From positions 552,001 through 616,000 of the forward strand of contig CAJNDS010001669.1 in NCBI GenBank assembly GCA_905221605.1: a stretch of 64,000 nt of DNA, read 5' to 3'. The translations under genes were made by a program, and so were the position numbers. This DNA is from Symbiodinium natans (lineage: Eukaryota; Sar; Dinophyceae; Suessiales; Symbiodiniaceae). Each line of letters begins with the position of its first letter. The first letter of the stretch is position 1. This document shows positions 32,579 to 44,828 of this stretch, piece by piece. The notes beneath the pieces were generated by a model, which did no database searches, was not told the origin of the DNA, and worked only from the letters and a program-made list of their open reading frames with translations.

Positions 32579-35500
32579 TATATCACTTGTATGAGGAATT
32601 TAATTTATTTACCTATTAATTTCTTTAATTTCTTTAATTTCTGGGGCTCTCTTAGGGAAATAAATGAAATTAAAGAAATTAATTAATTTCATTAGTTTCT
32701 TTAATTTCTGGGCCTCTCTGTGCGAAATTAAAGAAATTAATGAAATTAATTAATTTCTTTAGTTTCATTAATTTCTTTAATTTATTTTAATTAGTCCCGT
32801 GAGCCGGGGGGGCTCCCCCAATTAATTTCTGTAATTTCTTTAATTTCTTTAATTTCTGGGCCTCTCTGTGAGAAATTAAAGAAATTAAAGAAATTAATTC
32901 CGGTAGCCCTTCGGGCTTGCGAGACTAATTAAAAGAAATTAATGAAATTAAAGAAATTACAGAAATTAATGAAATTAATTAATTTCTTTAATTTCTTTAA
33001 TTTCTGGGCCTCTCTGTGAGAAAATAAAGAAATTAAAGAAATTAATTAATTTCATTAATTTCTTTAATTTCTGGGCCTCCCTATGAGAAATTAAAGAAAT
33101 TAAAGAAATTAATTAATTTCATTAATTTCTTTAATTTCTGGGCCTCTCTGTGCGAAATTAAAGAAATTAAAGAAATTAATTAATTTCTTTAATTTCATTA
33201 ATTTCATTAATTTCTTTAATTTATTTTAATTAGTCCCGTGAGCCGGGGGGGCTACCCCAATTAATTTCTTTAATTTCTTTAATTTCTGGGCCTCTCTGTG
33301 AGAAATTAAAGAAATTAAAGAAATTAATTCAGGTAGCCCTTCGGGCTTGCGAGACTAATTAAAAGAAATTAAAGAAATTAAAGAAATTAAAGAAATTAAA
33401 GAAATTAATTAATTTCTTTAATTTCTTTAATTTCTGGGCCTCCCTATGAGAAATTAAAGAAATTAAAGAAATTAATTAATTTCATTAATTTCTTTAATTT
33501 CTGGGCCTCTCTGTGCGAAATTAAAGAAATTAAAGAAATTAATTAATTTCTTTAATTTCATTAATTTCATTAATTTCTTTAATTTATTTTAATTAGTCCC
33601 GTGAGCCGGGGGGGCTACCCCAATTAATTTCTTTAATTTCTTTAATTTCTGTGCCTCTCTGTGAGAAATTAAAGAAAGTAAAGAAATTAATTCCGGTAGC
33701 CCTTCGGGCTTGCGAGACTAATTAAAAGAAATTAAAGAAATTAAAGAAATTAATGAAATTAATTAATTTCTTTAATTTCTTTAATTTCTGGGCCTCTCTG
33801 TGAGAAATTAAAGAAATTAAAGAAATTAATTAATTTCATTAATTTCTTTAATTTCTGGGCCTCCCTATGAGAAATTAAAGAAATTAAAGAAATTAATTAA
33901 TTTCATTAATTTCTTTAATTTCAAATTCATTAATTTCATTAATTTCTTTAATTTATTTTAATTAGTCCCGTGAGCCGGGGGGGCTACCCCAATTAATTTC
34001 TTTAATTTCTTTAATTTCTGTGCCTCTCTGTGAGAAATTAAAGAAATTAAAGAAATTAATTCCGGTAGCCCTTCGGGCTTGCGAGACTAATTAAAAGAAA
34101 TTAAAGAAATTAAAGAAATTAATGAAATTAATTAATTTCTTTAATTTCTTTAATTTCTGGGCCTCTCTGTGAGAAATTAAAGAAATTAAAGAAATTAATT
34201 AATTTCATTAATTTCTTTAATTTCTGGGCCTCTCTGTGAGAAATTAAAGAAATTAAAGAAATTAATTAATTTCATTAATTTCTTTAATTTCTGGGCCTCT
34301 CTGTGCGAAATTAAAGAAATTAAAGAAATTAATTAATTTCTTTAATTTCATTAATTTCATTAATTTCTTTAATTTATTTTAATTAGTCCCGTGAGCCGGG
34401 GGGGGGCCCCAATTAATTTCTTTAATTTCTTTAATTTCTGGGCCTCTCTGTGAGAAATTAAAGAAATTAAAGAAATTAATTCCGGTAGCCCTTCGGGCTT
34501 GCGAGACTAATTAAAAGAAATTAATGAAATTAAAGAAATTAAAGAAATTAATGAAATTAATTAATTTCTTTAATTTCTTGAATTTCTGGGCCTCTCTGTG
34601 AGAAATTAAAGAAATTAAAGAAATTAATTAATTTCATTAATTTCTTTAATTTCTGGGCCTCCCTATGAGAAATTAAAGAAATTAAAGAAATTAATTAATT
34701 TCATTAATTTCTTTAATTTCTGGGCCTCTCTGTGCGAAATTAAAGAAATTAAGGAAATTAATTAATTTCTTTAATTTCATTAATTTCATTAATTTCTTTA
34801 ATTTATTTTAATTAGTCCCGTGAGCCGGGGGGGCTACCCCAATTAATTTCTTTAATTTCTTTAATTTCTGGGCCTCTCTGTGAGAAATTAAAGAAATTAA
34901 AGAAATTAATTCAGGTAGCCCTTCGGGCTTGCGAGACTAATTAAAAGAAATTAAAGAAATTAAAGAAATTAAAGAAATTAATGAAATTAATGAAATTAAT
35001 TAATTTCTTTAATTTCTTTAATTTCTGGGCCTCCCTATGAGAAATTAAAGAAATTAAAGAAATTAATTAATTTCATTAATTTCTTTAATTTCTGGGCCTC
35101 TCTGTGCGAAATTAAAGAAATTAAAGAAATTAATTAATTTCTTTAATTTCATTAATTTCATTAATTTCTTTAATTTATTTTAATTAGTCCCGTGAGCCGG
35201 GGGGGCTACCCCAATTAATTTCTTTAATTTCTTTAATTTCTGTGCCTCTCTGTGAGAAATTAAAGAAATTAAAGAAATTAATTCCGGTAGCCCTTCGGGC
35301 TTGCGAGACTAATTAAAAGAAATTAAAGAAATTAAAGAAATTAATGAAATTAATTAATTTCTTTAATTTCTTTAATTTCTGGGCCTCTCTGTGAGAAATT
35401 AAAGAAATTAAAGAAATTAATTAATTTCATTAATTTCTTTAATTTCTGGGCCTCTCTGTGAGAAATTAAAGAAATTAAAGAAATTAATTAATTTCATTAA

Positions 35501-35958
35501 TTTCTTTAATTTCTGGGCCTCTCTGTGCGAAATTAAAGAAATTAAAGAAATTAATTAATTTCTTTAATTTCATTAATTTCATTAATTTCTTTAATTTATT
35601 TTAATTAGTCCCGTGAGCCGGGGGGGGGGCCCCAATTAATTTCTTTAATTTCTTTAATTTCTGGGCCTCTCTGTGAGAAATTAAAGAAATTAAAGAAATT
35701 AATTCCGGTAGCCCTTCGGGCTTGCGAGACTAATTAAAAGAAATTAATGAAATTAAAGAAATTAAAGAAATTAATGAAATTAATTAATTTCTTGAATTTC
35801 TTGAATTTCTGGGCCTCTCTGTGAGAAATTAAAGAAATTAAAGAAATTAATCAATTTCATTAATTTCTTTAATTTCTGGGCCTCTCTGTGCGAAATTAAA
35901 GAAATTAAAGAAATTAGTTAATTTCTTTAATTTCATTAATTTCATTAATTTCTTTAAT
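32579..35958. repeat. AT-rich palindromic superarray
   Basis: A 3.4-kb array built from TTAATTTC and its complement GAAATTAA with three GC-richer inserts: CTGGGCCTCTCTGTG, TAGTCCCGTGAGCCGGGGGG and GGTAGCCCTTCGGGCTTGC. The second insert occurs eight times, starting at 32793, 33232, 33595, 33964, 34385, 34814, 35186 and 35607 (spacing 363-439). Each insert is flanked by inverted AT arms, and the second and third inserts are imperfect reverse complements of each other. So each unit can fold into nested hairpins. No ORF. Confidence 0.95.
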
Positions 35959-37020
35959 AAAATTTCCCTGATGTTTCCCTGTTGCGCTTTTTTTTGGCCC
36001 CGATTGTTTCAGGGAAGTTTTCCCTTGAAACCCCTGTGTAGTGCTAGAATTTCCCCTCGAATCCCTTTAAGGCTTCGTGTATCTGTACCGCGTTCCCTTT
36101 TCTATTCCCTTACTTTCGTGCTGAAACCATCGCCCTTTCTTTCCCTTAATTTCCCCAGTCATCCCTTAAAGAAAGGGACGCCTTCAAGATGTAGGAAGGA
36201 TTTTTCATATAGTTGTGTGTACAATGGCTTGGTACTAGCGCTCTAATTTTCAAGAAGCTGTTTTGCAAGTAATGTGTGTCACGAGTTTGCTACGTTCATA
36301 GGCAGACGATGTAAATACACCCTCTCTAAACAAACCATTTCCCCTAAACCCTGAACCCTAAACTCTAAACCCTAAACCCTAAACGCTCAAAGACTCCTAC
36401 GGCCTCCAGGCCCTCTAAGAATCCCAAGTTCTCTAAGACTCCCAAGCCCCCTACACTTCCTAAGGCCCCGAAGCTCCCCAGGCCCCCTGAGCCCGCCAAG
36501 CCTCCTTAAGTCCCGTAAGCTCCCTAAGCTGTCGAAGCCCCCTTACTCCCTAAACAAGTTCGCAGAGCAAGCAGACAGAATTTCAGGACTACAAGCAATC
36601 GGTCATGAGCTGTCCTGCAGGCAACGCAACGCCTCCACCCAAAGCGTAACTTAAAATTTCCCTGATGTTTCCCTGTTGCGCTGTTTTTTGGCCCCGATTG
36701 TTTCAGGGAAGTTTTCCCTTGAAACCCCTGTGTAGTGCTAGAATTTCCCCTCGAATCCCTTTAAGGCTTCGTGTATCTTTACCGCGTTCCCTTTTCTATT
36801 CCCTTACTTTCGTCCTGAAACCATCACCCTTTCTTTCCCTTAATTTCCCCAGTCATCCCTTAAAGAAAGGGGCGCCTTCAAGATGTAGGAAGGATTCTTT
36901 CATCTAGTAGTGTGCACACTGGCTTGGTAATTACTGGCGCTCTAATTTTCAAGAAGCTGTTTTGCAAGTAATAGCTCTGGGTTATGTCACGGGTTTGCTA
37001 AGGTAAACTACGTAAATACA
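35958..37020. repeat. Two direct copies of a ~300-bp pyrimidine-rich repeat
   Basis: The copy at 35958-36260 and the copy at 36653-36960 are nearly identical (both contain TTTCCCTGATGTTTCCCTGT and TCTTTCCCTTAATTTCCCCA). Each carries the same short open frame, with only substitutions between them. The first copy abuts the end of the AT-rich array. The spacer is rich in CCCTAAG-like decayed units. Confidence 0.85.
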
Positions 37021-37746
37021 CCCTCCATTAATCTCCCTCGGCACTCTTCTGGGCCCTCTAAGAATCCTAAGCCTCCTAAAACTCCCAATCCCCTTACGAT
37101 TCCTAAGGCCCCAAAGCCTCCTAAGCACCCTGAGCCCCCTTAAGTCCCGTAGGCTCCCCAAGCTGCCTAAGCCCCCTTGCAATTTAACCGGACTTAATTT
37201 TCAAGACTACAAGCAACGGGGTACGGTACTCGTACTGCTCTTCGAATGTGGATGTTCTTATGTTTGGTTCTTGGCGTGTCATTCGCTTACTTAAACGCTA
37301 GAAATGTCTCAACGGAGTCAGCGCTTAGCTTGTGCACACAAGTCAGGTAAACAAAGAATACATAAAAGTGTCACAGCTAAAAAAACTTCCAGCTCAAGAC
37401 ACACACATACACACACCCTGGACATAAAGTCACCAAATAAACGCAAAACTTAATGAATGAGATGCTGCAAGGTACGGCGCTCAGCTTGGTCATTGTCTGC
37501 GGGACTTGGCTTTGATCGCGGTTTAATAGGCTGTGTATTGAATGAAGGGTTTGGACAAAGATAAGTTGCATCACTTGCTGGGATCATGATGTAGCAGATC
37601 TTGTGTTGCTTTTTTTCTTTGTCGGCCACGGTTACTTGTGAAGGAGTAGCCCTATACAGCCGTAATCGGGAACCGGCATCTCTTATAGTTTTCGGCCCAC
37701 TGCTTTAACGTCCTCTCGGTACCTCACCGCTTTGCTTGGAAAAGCG

Positions 37747-38160
37747 ATGCCCTCGACGATAGAGAAGCTCAAGGGAGCGGAGCTCAGTCTTCAGCTCGCG
37801 CAGTTAGAGGCTCGGGTTCGCAAAGCAAGCCCAATGTGCCCGCATTTTAACACACGCCCAAGCCTTAAAGGCGTTCCTATATCCTCTTCCTTTGTACAGG
37901 CCGAGAAGTCTGCGGCAAAGGTGAAGGCTGCTACAGACCGAGTGAATGAGCTGAAGGCACGTGTAGCGGCACGTGTAGCTAAGAAAGCAGGTAAGGCCGC
38001 CTCTGGTTCGGGCACGTCTTGTCCAGTGGCAGGCAAGCGCACGCGTTACAGTTACGACAGAACGCGCTGCGTTGCTTGTCAACAATGGGCTCGGGTTCAC
38101 AAAGGTGAACTCAAACACGTTTCCGAAAAGCATAAGCCCTCATGCGAGTGGGGGCGATAG
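37747..38160 (+). CDS. Small basic coiled-coil protein with Cys motif
   Basis: The ATG at 37747 (MPSTIEKLKGAELSLQLAQL) starts a frame of 137 residues to TAG. Residues 5-25 and the part after 50 (AAKVKAATDRVNELKARVAA) look like a coiled coil. The C-terminal part has CVACQQWARVHKGELKHVSE and KHKPSCEWGR, with Cys and His spaced as in a small zinc site. A 75-base in-frame segment (37825-37899) has GC-AG ends (AAA|GCAAGC...TTTGTACAG) and reads poorly, so it may be an intron; removing it joins two coiled-coil parts. It sits just left of the telomere-repeat-free block. Confidence 0.5.
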   Translation: MPSTIEKLKGAELSLQLAQLEARVRKASPMCPHFNTRPSLKGVPISSSFVQAEKSAAKVKAATDRVNELKARVAARVAKKAGKAASGSGTSCPVAGKRTRYSYDRTRCVACQQWARVHKGELKHVSEKHKPSCEWGR

Positions 38161-38660
38161 TCTAGCTTTCTGACACGCAAAGCATATGTCTCCTCAGCTG
38201 TGACCTGGCTCACGCACACAGTTTTCCACTCGCGGCCAGAGATCTATCTGTATAGCTCTCGGAAAAATATGTTCTTGTTGGGAGGTGTGCAACAGCTCTG
38301 TTGCGACTTACTGACGAATGTTCCCTAAACGGCCTGTATGTTTCTCGGATTCAGGGTTAGTTCTTAGGGTAGAGCTCAGGGTTTAGGCTTTAGGATTTGA
38401 ACTAAACTCCAAACCTTCAACCCTAAACCCTAAACCGCTATGCGTGTAATCTTGCGCCTTGAGCGCTGACGCTCAAAGAGTCCACGCCTCCAGCCAGCGC
38501 CCTCACCAGGGAGGTTTTGGTGGTTAGGGTGTGTATAGGCTTTCGGAGTATTGCTAGCTTACCCTGAAGGCCCAAAACACTCTCGTCGCTACAAGATTTA
38601 ACGTCGCATGTGTCTTACATCTCTCGAAGCTCTTGTCATGTTTTGTTGTTGCTACACTAG

Positions 38661-38771
<111 letters not shown>

Positions 38772-39229
38772 AGAAGTGTAGAGAGGGGCTGCTTTTACAG
38801 TTGCTTTTACTGTTTGTCAATAAGGTTGCCCGAACGCAAGGCCCTCAACAACAGTAGTTTCACCAAGACAGGCCCGAGCACTGAAGCCGGGTGCCAGAAG
38901 GTAGCAGGGGCCAAGACGATCGCTGACCCCTCCCCTGAGCATTGATGTCGTAGCTAGGAGTCGTGATTGTGGGGGCGCGGGAGAGGGGGTACAGAGTACA
39001 GAGCCTCCAACACGGGCGCCGACAACTAGCAAGGGTTGCAGGTCTATAAGGTCTCGGGGGGGGGGGGAGGTTTCTCTCGGAAGGTAGTGAAGGGGTGCTG
39101 GGGGACTTGGGGGGAGGTGAGGGCTTGCGAGTTCGGGGATGAAGCAATAAGGTCCTGAACCCGATATTTATAAATGATCAACAAGCTCTGTGGGGGCAAC
39201 CACGGTGCTGCTGAAATGGGCAGCTTGTG

Positions 39230-39313
39230 GCCGACATATAGCTCGTAAGACGCGGGATCGGGGCGCGCCTAGGCGCAGGGCTTGCCCCTATGCCCCAAAG
39301 ACAGAAAGAAATA

Positions 39314-39365
<52 letters not shown>

Positions 39366-40900
39366 GAGATGATGAGACATGCAAAACTTCTGGCTTTGTA
39401 GTGTCAGCAACACGCGCATGCAGCGTTGTGCTATGTCCTGTGAGTGACATGTGCATCCAACATATTTGGGAAAGCTAAGTGGTCGAAATGAATGTAGCCA
39501 CTTTAGCTAACGAGACCCCCCGTCCAAAGGGATGGATTTTCAAAGCGCCCATCCAACCCAGGCCATTGAATGTAGGCTAGACGTATTGCTGCTAGAAGTG
39601 AGGGTTGCTGCAGATCCCAGTGCTGCGACGGGAGCCACACGGGTTTGTAATCACATGGGCTTCATGTATGGGCGAAGTTACTGGCCAAGCTGTTTGTGTG
39701 CATCTACACCTCGGGACAGCTGCAGGGTGCAGTGTTTTCGCTGCCAGAGTGCTGGCGCCTATGCTCAGTGCTTGGCTTTTACTTATGTGCGATTGAGGGC
39801 TTGCTCCTATGCCTCAAAGACAGAAAGAAAGAAAGAGAGATGATGAGACATGGCTGGCTTTTTAGCATGCAGCGTTGTGCTATGTCCTGTGAGTGACATG
39901 TGCATCCAACATATGTGGGAAAGCTAAGTGGTCGAGATGAATGTAGCCGCTTTAGCTAACGAGACCCCGTCCAAAGGGATGGATTTTCAAAGTGCCCATC
40001 CAACCCAGAGAAGCTATAGGGGATCCTGCCTACTGATGGCTGGGCCATTGAATGTAGGCTAAACGTATTGCTGGTAGAAGTGAGGGCTGCTGCAGATTCC
40101 AGTGCTGCAACGGGAGCTACATGGGTTTGTAATTTGTAATCACATGGGCTTCACGTATGGGCGAAGTTACTGGCCAAGCTGTTTGTGTGCATCTACACCT
40201 CGGGACAGCTGCAGGGTGCAGTGTTTTCGCTGCCAGAGAGCTGGCGCCTATGCTCAGTGCTTGGCTTTTACTTATGTGCGATTGAGGGCTTGCTCCTATT
40301 GCCTCAAAGACAGAAAGAAATAAAGAAAGAAAGAAAATGAGACATGCAAAACTGCTGGCTTTGTAGTGTCAGCAACACGTGCATGCAGCATTGTGCTAAG
40401 AGTGGTTGCAGATTCCAGTGCTGCAACGGGAGCCACACGGGTTGGTAATCTCATGGAATGTCATGTGTGGGTGAAGTTACTGGTCAAGCTGTATGTGTGC
40501 ATCTACACCTCGGGACAGCTGCAGGGTGCAGTGTTTTCGCTGCCAGAGAGCTGGCGCCTATGCTCAGTGCTTGGTTTTAACTTATGTGCGACTGAGGGCT
40601 TGCCCCTATGCCCGAAAGAAAGAAAAACAGAAAGAGAGATGATGCGACATGCAAAACTGCTGGCTTTGTAGTGTCAGCAACACGTGCATGCAGCGTTGTG
40701 CTATGTCCTGCGAGTGGTGGCAGATTCCAGTGCTGCAACGGGAACCACACGGGTTTGTAATCTCATGGGCTTCATATATGGGCGAAGTTACTAGTCAAGC
40801 TGTATGCGTGCATCTACACCTCGGGACAGCTGCAGGGTGCAGTGTTTTCGTTCGCTGCTAGAGAGCTGGCTCCTATGCTCAGTGCAAGGTTTTTACTTAT
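39230..40900. repeat. Tandem ~260-300-bp repeats with GAAA microsatellites
   Basis: At least four copies (about 39590-39860, 40080-40345, 40395-40650, 40725-40900) and a partial copy at 39255-39480. They share CTACACCTCGGGACAGCTGC, TGCAGTGTTTTCGCTGCC and CATGGGCTTCA, and end in AAAGAAAGAAAGA. Open frames repeat with the unit but differ in frame between copies, so I do not call genes. Possibly a decayed retroposed unit with its tail. Confidence 0.75.
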
Positions 40901-42420
40901 GTTGGATTGATGTATTTATAGCTTGGTTTTTCATGGCCACTTGCGGTCGTCAGGCTCTACGGCAACCAGGTCTGTTGGTCGAGTGCCGTTTCTTGGCCCC
41001 TTAGATGGACGTGCAGACGCGCTGCTGCATTTTTTTCCTTCTTGCTGGGTGCTTGAGTGGTGGCCCGACACGATACACACCTGCCGCTGAGGTATTCTGG
41101 GACTGCTTTGATGGACCACGCTCTTGATGCTTTCACCTTCTGTCGTATTTGCTGGAAGGACACGTGACGACATGAGCTGTGGACTGTTCGTTCCCATCTC
41201 CCATTAGGTCCTTGTGAGAATTTGTTGCTTATGAGCATAGCTGAGTTGCCACGGTCTACTCTCTAGTTTGTAAGAGTGAGAACGCTGGGTTGAGTTTCTG
41301 TGCGCGCTGGGGCCCCTGCATTGCACTGTGTATTGAACTTCGCTTCCTGTGCATTAACTTTGTAGTTTCTCAAGGCTGCAACCTCCGCCTGGTTGAGCAC
41401 GGCTAGCTGGCCAGGTCAGACCAGACAGCTGCGGACTTTGAGCATATGGTGCTAGTGTGCTAGCTCCTCACCAAACTACTCTTGGCTGGCGCTAGCCGCT
41501 AGAGGTGGTGGAAGGACATGAGAGTGGAGCTGATGACAACTAGTGTTCTCCAGGGTTCCTATCAGCTTCGGGCTGGCAAGAACTCTTGGATTTCTCAGAG
41601 CTTCTAGATTTCAGCTGTTTCTGCGCAGCCAGACTCTTGGGATCTTGGCAGGCAGGTCGGTGCTCCAGAGTTTTTCAGGTTGGTAAAATGATTGCCTGGC
41701 AGTGGTTAGCGTGCAGGCAATGCCCACTCTCGAAAACTGCGGTCAGCAGCTGGTCTTCGCAAGATTTCTGCGCAAATCATCTTTCCAAGTTGGCGCCTAC
41801 CATCCCTTATTGATTAATCTGCTCCTCCTGCGTCAGCAGGAGGCGACTGCCGCAAGCAGATGGACGTCTTGGTCATCTAGACGACCCAGGACTTCCTGGA
41901 ATCGCCGTGGCAGCTGCAGACAAGTCACAGTGTGACTAAACGTGTCAATGTCACGTAATGCCATCGAGCTTTGTGAAGCTCATCTGCTTGCTAACTCCAG
42001 TCGCCGTGATCTCTCGAGATTGTAGCGATTTGGGCTTGAGTTGACTACTACTTTTGTGCTGCGCTTGCTATCAGAAGCGTAGTGAGCTGCAGCATAAACA
42101 TATCTGGTGTGGACAGTATACCGTCCATCCCTCTATCTCTCAGCACCTCGGCCTTGTAGATTCCATGTGATCAGAAGTGTGCTTCTCGATCCTGCCCGCT
42201 GTAGAACGAGTGCGCTCGGGTGCCAAGGTCTTAGTGTCTTGATCCCAGCCATGCTGGTTGACGCTGGAACTATGGAAGATGCAGGCCTGCCGCTCATTAT
42301 ACACGCTTTAATGCACAGGGCGTAGTAGAATCGCACGCAGCGCCAGTAGGTGCACATTCGCAGACATTCAGCGATGTTAGACATTCGGCGCCCTCTGAAA
42401 GGAACAACGCCCGGAAAATA
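40901..42420. other. Unique sequence without a supportable gene
   Basis: Contains no TTTAGGG repeats and only short conflicting frames. It may be untranslated leader, promoter or flank of the large element that follows. Confidence 0.4.
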
Positions 42421-43617
42421 GTGACGTCAAGTGCGCCAAGCAGCCCAGGCGAAACAACGAGTTTCTCAGCTTCGCCGTCCCCGTCATGCCTTCCGTGTCC
42501 CGTACCTACACAGAGCAGTGGTTTGTCTCCTCTCCGATCTTTGTCCGGCTCAACAAAGTGGGCAACGCTGATTCCACTTTCGATCAGCAATCGGAGTCTG
42601 CTTCCAAGGAAGACATCGTCTCACAAGCCATTGACATTCACGCCGGGCCACGGTGGCCGACACCGCAAGGCGACCATTGTTTCCAATGAGAACATTGACT
42701 ATTCGAAAACCGGTCCATTCAAGCTGGGCAAGGGACCGAAAAAGCTTGGATATTACCCACGCAAAGAACATCTGCGACCTCACCATGGCAGACCGGTGTG
42801 CGCAAAGTCCAAGCCCTCAAGGTGTGTCGATGCGCTACAGGGGTCATCGGGCGGAAGAGTTGGGACTTTTCATCGGCAACGGAAGTCCGTGAAGTGCGAG
42901 AAAGGTGAAGGCCATACACCGACACTTTCGTCAACAAAGCCAGCCAAGCCAGAGATCCCCTTGACGTATGCTGTTGCACATCCGACCATCTTCAAGCAGG
43001 AAGAGATACCTCGTCATGCCTATCGCACATGGGGAGAGGTGCTGAGCCGTTACACCAAGGTCGCCCGCAGACATGGGCTCTTCAAGCATCGGGGATCATC
43101 GGAACATGGGCATCTACATTCCCCTGCACTCACGCCGACATTCACGCCGAAGTTTACTCGCGAAGTCGAGAAGGACATGTCCAAGTTGGCAACTGACGCA
43201 AACATTTGCGTATGTGTCAGCGATGAGATGGAGATTGCACGGCGTGAGATCACCGCCTTTGAACACCATGAATCGAAGCCCCTCCGCAGCTGCATCCACG
43301 GCTCCAAGAACGTCGCAGATCTCACGTCGAAAACTCCGCAGCCTCACAGCTGCTCGCAGGTGCAGTTGTCGGAAATCTACATGGCGATGACGGTGATGAT
43401 ATCTGGCATTCACGCCGGCATTGAAACCCCCATGCAGCAGGGGCTTTCAGTGGATTGCCCCAGCTTCGGTGCCTCTAGCCGTCATGAAGTTGCGCATGGT
43501 CAATTCTGCTTGTTGCAAGCGGCGATCGGCCATCGCAAGGGCCGCTTGGAGCAGCGTAGTGAACTTCTCCATACCCTTAATACTTTGCCAGGAGCACAAG
43601 GGCAGTACATAATATGA
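42421..43617 (+). CDS. ORF 1 of the large element, 398-codon frame, unknown
   Basis: Opens at GTG, so the true start or an upstream exon is uncertain. The N-terminal 60 residues are Ser/Pro-rich. The middle is basic (TPGHGGRHRKATIVSNENID, KLGKGPKKLGYYPRKEHLR), which could contact DNA. Later parts include RTWGEVLSRYTKVARRHGLF and VCVSDEMEIARREITAFEH. Two alternative + frames are open over 42486-42890, so the first third may be mis-framed. No domain is recognised. It is the first long frame of the same-strand block 42.4-53.5 kb. Confidence 0.4.
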   Translation: MTSSAPSSPGETTSFSASPSPSCLPCPVPTQSSGLSPLRSLSGSTKWATLIPLSISNRSLLPRKTSSHKPLTFTPGHGGRHRKATIVSNENIDYSKTGPFKLGKGPKKLGYYPRKEHLRPHHGRPVCAKSKPSRCVDALQGSSGGRVGTFHRQRKSVKCEKGEGHTPTLSSTKPAKPEIPLTYAVAHPTIFKQEEIPRHAYRTWGEVLSRYTKVARRHGLFKHRGSSEHGHLHSPALTPTFTPKFTREVEKDMSKLATDANICVCVSDEMEIARREITAFEHHESKPLRSCIHGSKNVADLTSKTPQPHSCSQVQLSEIYMAMTVMISGIHAGIETPMQQGLSVDCPSFGASSRHEVAHGQFCLLQAAIGHRKGRLEQRSELLHTLNTLPGAQGQYII

Positions 43618-43630
43618 ATATTCTGCCTTG

Positions 43631-44764
43631 ATGCAAGGTTCAGACTCGGACTACTTTGCGAGAAAGGGTGGCAAGTATGAAGAGACGTGCTTGGTCGACG
43701 CATTCCGCGCACACAGGGTAAAGGTACCGTATGAAAGATCCGGACCCTTCTACGCGTTAAAGGATGGACGACGGCTACTTGCTCCTTTCTCACGAAGCAT
43801 CGCGAGGTGCAGTCTGGCAGAGCTGCAAGTCCAAGGTCAGTTTGTGGTTGGATATAAAAAGCACTTTGTTGCCGTGAGGCAAACGAACGACGATGGGCTC
43901 GAGGTGAACTTCACAAATAAATCGCATCTGTGGCACCGATGTAGTCTCAGCTGCACCTTTCCGACGGCGTTTCATCGTCCGGAAAAATCAGCTGTGTACT
44001 ACCTCAACCCGGAACATATAGATGTTGTGTTCCGCGTCTCATGCGCAAACGATCTTGGGGCAGATCGCACAGGCATAAAGACCGCCGTGGGTGACTACAA
44101 AGGAGGCACCGTCTCGGCTGCGGGAGGCAGCAGCGGCGGTGCGGCTTCGTCTTTACTTGTTCAGCACATCGGCCAGTACATTGCTTTCCGTAGAACTATG
44201 CATGTTCTGCAGGTCACTAGGAGGAACCTGCAAGAATTTATCACAGAACCATCTCTATGGTTCCAAGTGCCGAATCCTCTGGACGGCAGCATCGATGGTC
44301 GTACATGGCAGTACTGGATAGACAGCGTTGAGTATGAAGCAAGAAAGGTTACAAGCAGCGTCGATGTCAGCATCATGCTTCCTGCAAGACGTACTGCGTC
44401 GAATGGAGAGCCACTGGCACAGTCCATCTCAGACGTAGACCGCGCAGCAAAGCGGCTCGACGCTTGGACCGAGATCATGCTCCGTATGATTGATTACGCA
44501 GAGGTGATCGACAAGAACCTGATCTTGTCCCCGATTGATCCCAGCATATCCAAGAGAACTTGGGAGCAACATTTATTCGACATTCGTCGCAGCGTGAGGA
44601 TTCTGAATGAGGCTGTTGCAACCTACGTGGAAACCGACGGACTAAACTTTCCATATAGTGCTGCGGATGATTACGTGGGTGGCGCGTCTCCAGAGCCAAC
44701 TTCAATCGTGGACCGCACGGGGAGTCTCTCGTTGTACAAATTCTCACTAACTTTGATTCAGTGA
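43631..44764 (+). CDS. ORF 2 of the large element, possible papain-like fold
   Basis: The ATG at 43631 begins MQGSDSDYFARKGGKYEETC. A segment around residues 70-100 (QGQFVVGYKKHFVAVRQTN) has the His-hydrophobic strand pattern typical of papain-like cysteine proteases, with a Cys near residue 20 as a possible nucleophile; this is weak. The second half is helical and uncharacterised (LHVLQVTRRNLQEFI-like, then RAAKRLDAWTEIMLRMIDYA). A possible GT-AG intron (about 44690-44762, with CTAAC before TTTGATTCAG) would join it in frame to the next ORF. That would make both parts of one protein. Confidence 0.5.
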   Translation: MQGSDSDYFARKGGKYEETCLVDAFRAHRVKVPYERSGPFYALKDGRRLLAPFSRSIARCSLAELQVQGQFVVGYKKHFVAVRQTNDDGLEVNFTNKSHLWHRCSLSCTFPTAFHRPEKSAVYYLNPEHIDVVFRVSCANDLGADRTGIKTAVGDYKGGTVSAAGGSSGGAASSLLVQHIGQYIAFRRTMHVLQVTRRNLQEFITEPSLWFQVPNPLDGSIDGRTWQYWIDSVEYEARKVTSSVDVSIMLPARRTASNGEPLAQSISDVDRAAKRLDAWTEIMLRMIDYAEVIDKNLILSPIDPSISKRTWEQHLFDIRRSVRILNEAVATYVETDGLNFPYSAADDYVGGASPEPTSIVDRTGSLSLYKFSLTLIQ

Positions 44765-44828
44765 AGGCAGCAGATCATCTTTTGGTGTTGGAGTTCTTCC
44801 GAAATTCTTTAAGCAAAAGTACCCTGTA

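Noticed and set aside
32579-35958. CRISPR-like array because of regularly spaced palindromes
   Set aside because: Spacers are the same sequence, units exceed 360 bases, and the setting is eukaryotic with no cas genes.
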